This document shows positions 60,871 through 64,000 of a DNA stretch of 64,000 bases, one piece after another (within the stretch, counting starts at the first letter, position 1; every line of letters begins with the position of its first letter). The notes below the pieces were generated by a model. It saw only the letters and a program-made list of their open reading frames with translations. It searched no databases and was not told where the DNA came from. Source of the stretch: G963664115 sp965263045 (GTDB lineage: Bacteria; Acidobacteriota; Terriglobia; 20CM-2-55-15); NCBI GenBank assembly GCA_965263045.1, contig CBDHGK010000006.1, positions 26,301 through 90,300 on the forward strand, read 5' to 3'. The position numbers and the translations under genes are program-made.

Positions 60871-63585
60871 ATGCACACCGACGACCGTGACGATCTGGTA
60901 GGCGACGTGGCGGACGCGCTCACGCTGGACCAGAAGGTGCAGTGGGAGCGATGCGCACGACTCGCCGAGGGCGCCGATCGCGAGAAGATCGAGAACCTGC
61001 GCATCATCGAGCGTGTCCTGGCGAGCCGGCCGAGGGCGGGACCGGCGTCGGAGACCGCCGAGCCGACCCGCCGCTACGGCAGCGCCCTCGTGCGGCGCGC
61101 CGTCCATGTGCTCATCGCCATCGCAACCATCGAGGTGGCGGCGGCGCTGCTGTTGCTGCCGTGGGCCTGGGGCGACTACTATCGCACGCACGGTGAGCTG
61201 GCCGTCTTCATGACGACCAAGCTGGTCGGGCATGCCGCTGGCGCCGTCCTGTTGCTGTGGGCCGGTCGCGGGGACTGGCGAACATGGCTGCTCGGGGTCT
61301 ATAGCCTCCTCAAGGCCACCCAAGCGCCGCTGCTCATGCTCCCGGCTTTTGTCCTGGAGGTGCCGCCGCCGCAGGAATACGCGGCCTATCTCCAGCACCT
61401 GCCTGCCGACAGCCGGCTCTTCACCGCCCTCTACGTTCCCGCGTTCCTGTTCGCGCCGGCCTTCCTGTGGGCGTTCGCTCGCGAGTGCCCGCGGGTCCAT
61501 CGCCGGACCCGGCTCGATGATCTGGCGCGCCGCATGGTCCCGGCCAGCGTGCTGATCGGTGGCGGTCTCTGGCTCGCCTGCGCCGTGACGCTGATGCTGG
61601 CGCGGGCGGGCGTTGCGGCAGCGCCGGTCGCCTTGGCGATCGATGGCACGATCGCCACGCTGGACCTGCTGGTGCTGGGGGCGGTCACCCTCGTCGCGCT
61701 GCGCGCGCACACGGCTTCAGCCGAGGAGGTGCGGCGGGTCGTGGTGTTCAGCGCGGGGTTCCTCCTGTTCATGGGCGTGTCGTCCGTCTACAACGTGGCC
61801 GAGGTGTTCGCGCCCGGGGACTGGGTATCCAATTACCGCTGGTCGCCGACGATTCTGCTGATGGAGGTGCTGCGCTTCCCCGGGTTGATCCTGCTCTGGT
61901 ACGCGGTACTGGCGGCGCGCATTCCCCACCTGCGGGAGGCGGTGCGGGCGCTCTACCGCCGCCTGCTGCTGCGCCCGGACCTGCTCGGGGCGGCGGCCGC
62001 CGTGCCCGCCGGGGCGCTGGCGTGGCTCATCGGGCGCAGCCCGGAGCGGGCGGTGGGCGCCGTCATCGCAGATCCGGTGGCGCAGGCGCTGTTTGCGGCC
62101 GTCGGGATCCTGCTGCTGGTGATCGCCGCCCGGGAACGCATCCTGATGCGCCTGGACACCTGGATCCTCCCCGAGAGCGCGGACCAGCGGCAGGCGCTGG
62201 CCGATGCGGCGGGCGCCCTGGCGCGGGCCAGCCGGATCACCACCGTCGGCGAGACCGTCACCCGGACGGTGCGGCGCGGGTGCGGCTCGCCGGCGACCCT
62301 GCTGGTTGCCGACGACGCCGAAACCCGCGCGGGCGGGTTCAGCGCCCCGCAGGCCCGGTGCGCGCCCCTGGGGCGCCAGACGGCCATCGTCCACTTGTTG
62401 GAAACGGTCGGTGGACCCGTGCGGGTCGAGCCGGACCGACGGCCGTCGGTCTTCCCCTTGCTGCCGCCCGATGAAGCGGCCTGGGTCACCGAGACGGGCG
62501 CCGACGTGATCGTGCCGGCGCCCGGTCCAGGGACGGACGTCCTCGGGGTGCTGGTGGTGGGCCGCCGCCTCGACGGCCGCCGCGTACGCTCCCTCGACCT
62601 GCCGTTCCTGGAGACGCTCGCCGCGGCTGCCGGGTTGGCGCTGGCGCGCCTCCAGTTGCTCGACACACCGGGCGCGGGGTCGGGAGAGGCGCCGCCTGCC
62701 GAGGAGTGTCCCGTCTGCCGATCGGTGACCGCGGCCGGCGAGGCACCCGCGTGCGCGTGCGGGCCGGCCCCCGTCGCCACGGAGGTCCCGAAGCTTCTCG
62801 CCGGCAAGTTCCGCCTGACGCGGCGCCTGGGGGCCGGGGGCATGGGCGTGGTTTACCTGGCGCGCGACCTGCGGCTGGAGCGCAACGTGGCGATCAAGAT
62901 CCTGACGGAGAGCTCCGCCGTCCGCCTCGTGGGGCTGAAGCCGGAAGCCTGGGCGATGGCGACGGTGACGCATCCGGGGGTGGCCCAGATCCACGGTGTC
63001 GAGACCTGGCGGGGCCGCCCGTTTCTGATCGTCGAGTTCCTCCCCGGCGGCACGCTGGAGGATCGGCTGCGGGACGGCCCCATCGCACCCGCCGAGGCGG
63101 TGTCGGTCGTCGCCACCCTGGCCGACGCCCTGGCGGCCCTGCACGCGAAGGGATTCCTGCACGGGGACATCAAGCCCAGCAACATCGGGTTCACCGCCGA
63201 GGGGGCGCCGAAGCTGCTGGATTTCGGGCTGGCGCACGCGGTGGACGACGCCGCCATTGTCGGCGGCACCCTGCCCTACCTCTCGCCCGAGGTGCTCTCC
63301 GGCCGCGGGGCCGAGGAAGCCGACGATGTCTGGTCGCTCTCGGTGGTTCTCTACGAAATGGTGTCGGGCCGTCATCCCTTCGCCGGCGGCGCCCTCGAGG
63401 AGGTGCGGAGCCGCATCCGGCGACAGCGCATCGCGGCCGGCGGACCTGCCGCAACCGCCCCGCCGGCATCGGCGGCGGCCGTGGCCGCCTTCGCGGCGGC
63501 GATCCTGACGGCCCCCCGGGGCGGGCGGCCGGGGACCGCGCCCGCCTTCGCCGCGGCGCTGGCCGCAGTCTCCGGGAACGCGTAG
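60871..63585 (+). CDS. Multi-spanning membrane Ser/Thr protein kinase
   Basis: From ATG 60871 (GGAGAAG upstream) a 904-residue protein. Short cytoplasmic start, then about ten membrane helices (roughly residues 75-430), a GAF-like region (ADVIVPAPGPGTDVLGVLVV), a CPVC...CAC zinc-ribbon, and a Hanks-type kinase: glycine loop LGAGGMGVVY, Lys676 in NVAIKIL, Asp766 in LHGDIKPSN (HGD in place of HRD), DFGLAHAV, and LPYLSPEVL. Catalytic residues are present. It is likely to control the sigma factor upstream in response to a membrane signal. Confidence 0.9.
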   Translation: MHTDDRDDLVGDVADALTLDQKVQWERCARLAEGADREKIENLRIIERVLASRPRAGPASETAEPTRRYGSALVRRAVHVLIAIATIEVAAALLLLPWAWGDYYRTHGELAVFMTTKLVGHAAGAVLLLWAGRGDWRTWLLGVYSLLKATQAPLLMLPAFVLEVPPPQEYAAYLQHLPADSRLFTALYVPAFLFAPAFLWAFARECPRVHRRTRLDDLARRMVPASVLIGGGLWLACAVTLMLARAGVAAAPVALAIDGTIATLDLLVLGAVTLVALRAHTASAEEVRRVVVFSAGFLLFMGVSSVYNVAEVFAPGDWVSNYRWSPTILLMEVLRFPGLILLWYAVLAARIPHLREAVRALYRRLLLRPDLLGAAAAVPAGALAWLIGRSPERAVGAVIADPVAQALFAAVGILLLVIAARERILMRLDTWILPESADQRQALADAAGALARASRITTVGETVTRTVRRGCGSPATLLVADDAETRAGGFSAPQARCAPLGRQTAIVHLLETVGGPVRVEPDRRPSVFPLLPPDEAAWVTETGADVIVPAPGPGTDVLGVLVVGRRLDGRRVRSLDLPFLETLAAAAGLALARLQLLDTPGAGSGEAPPAEECPVCRSVTAAGEAPACACGPAPVATEVPKLLAGKFRLTRRLGAGGMGVVYLARDLRLERNVAIKILTESSAVRLVGLKPEAWAMATVTHPGVAQIHGVETWRGRPFLIVEFLPGGTLEDRLRDGPIAPAEAVSVVATLADALAALHAKGFLHGDIKPSNIGFTAEGAPKLLDFGLAHAVDDAAIVGGTLPYLSPEVLSGRGAEEADDVWSLSVVLYEMVSGRHPFAGGALEEVRSRIRRQRIAAGGPAATAPPASAAAVAAFAAAILTAPRGGRPGTAPAFAAALAAVSGNA

Positions 63586-63646
63586 CCGAAACTGTTTCAA
63601 ATTATTTTCAGCCTGCCTGTTCGGTTCTCTCCTGCCATACGTCCTT
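63562..63646 (+). repeat. 3'-end repeat (partner at 56672-56740, inverted)
   Basis: Covers the last codons of the kinase and about 60 bases beyond. The non-coding part (CCTGCCTGT.CGGTTCTCTC.TGCCATACGTC) is nearly identical to the partner. Confidence 0.65.
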
Positions 63647-64000
63647 GGGGTGTACTTGGGAATGTAAAAGTGCATTTTTACCCGAAAGGGACGCGGTCTG
63701 AGCGGTGAAGGCGCCACCTGCGGTCGGCGATCGGCGATCGACACGGTGTGCACCCGGATCGCGCCGTCGGTCCAGGACGGGGACACGGGGAAAGACAACG
63801 GGATGGATGACGCAACAAAAAGATTGACATCAGACGAGTGCGGTGAACTGGCGCTGATACGCGCCCAGCACCCAGCGCCGCACCTCACTCACCTGCCCGG
63901 CAGCGAGGACCCCTCTGCCCGGCCAGGCACCCCCACCGCGCCACTGCGCCGCCCACACCGTTTCCCATCACTCGCGAGTGCCGCCCTCGGCTGCGTACTC
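63647..64000. other. Window end, no firm gene
   Basis: A plus-strand frame from ATG 63803 is open to the window edge (start MDDATKRLTSDECGELALIR) but is proline/arginine-rich later. On the minus strand, VSEVRRWVLGAYQRQFTALV precedes a stop at 63830 and resembles the end of a WYL-type or similar regulator, with a stop 45 codons upstream. Neither can be supported. Confidence 0.3.

Noticed and set aside
61717..63888. Very long minus-strand frame opposite the kinase
   Set aside because: Antisense of a clear kinase with GC-skewed codons; arginine-, glycine- and glutamine-rich nonsense with no motif.
63803..64000. Possible gene running off the window end
   Set aside because: Open but arginine/proline-rich after 20 codons, and the opposite strand shows an equally plausible fragment.

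Overview
The window reads as GC-rich accessory DNA from a Gram-negative bacterium. It carries outer-membrane and signal-peptide proteins, IS21, IS3, IS5, IS6 and IS30 elements, and an ECF sigma factor beside a membrane Ser/Thr kinase. That last pairing is common in Acidobacteriota, Planctomycetota and relatives, but nothing here fixes the taxon. No tRNA, rRNA or CRISPR array was recognised.

Layout. 1-12.5 kb is plasmid backbone: a coupling ATPase (TraG/VirD4), a VirB11/TrbB ATPase, a RepA-type initiator followed by three iterons and a DnaA-box-like site, a small coiled-coil protein, and a ParA/small-partner locus behind a perfect 15-bp inverted repeat. 13-14.5 kb holds two toxin-antitoxin pairs, the first with a frameshifted toxin. 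14.5-20.7 kb is IS-scarred: a shortened IS3-type element, a DCC-family protein, an IS30 fragment, a DnaQ-like exonuclease, the front half of a reverse transcriptase joined to a membrane-protein tail, a small gene carrying an in-frame MITE, and an intact IS6-type element. 20.7-27.3 kb has a Phd/PIN pair and a type I restriction-modification operon whose hsdM is frameshifted.

27.5-43 kb is a defence and recombination zone: an IS21 element with a 6-bp target duplication inside a decayed resolvase, a TIR gene coupled to an unrecognised partner, a HEPN-type protein, a serine recombinase, IS6 remnants around a beta-barrel gene, GNAT and DinB proteins, a dead resolvase, a SprT-like metalloprotease gene split by a second MITE copy, and an AAA ATPase/RloB-like pair. 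43.1-46.8 kb is an IS5-type element with a second IS21-type element nested in its transposase start. 47.4-51.2 kb is a giant SIR2-domain protein resembling DSR1, followed by an inverted second copy of a two-gene module also present at 7.7-8.7 kb, and an Mrr_N/HNH endonuclease. 54-63.6 kb looks more chromosomal: a secreted HNH nuclease with an excalibur-like domain, an LRR remnant, an M48 metalloprotease, and the ECF sigma/kinase pair.

Working picture: a plasmid or plasmid-derived island that accumulates stability and anti-phage modules. At least seven distinct defence-type loci are present, several already broken. The best candidates for something not well described are the TIR plus partner operon (30958-32047), the duplicated orf77/orf157 module, and the CTAG-flanked palindromic MITE that inserts 38 net codons and can leave reading frames open.
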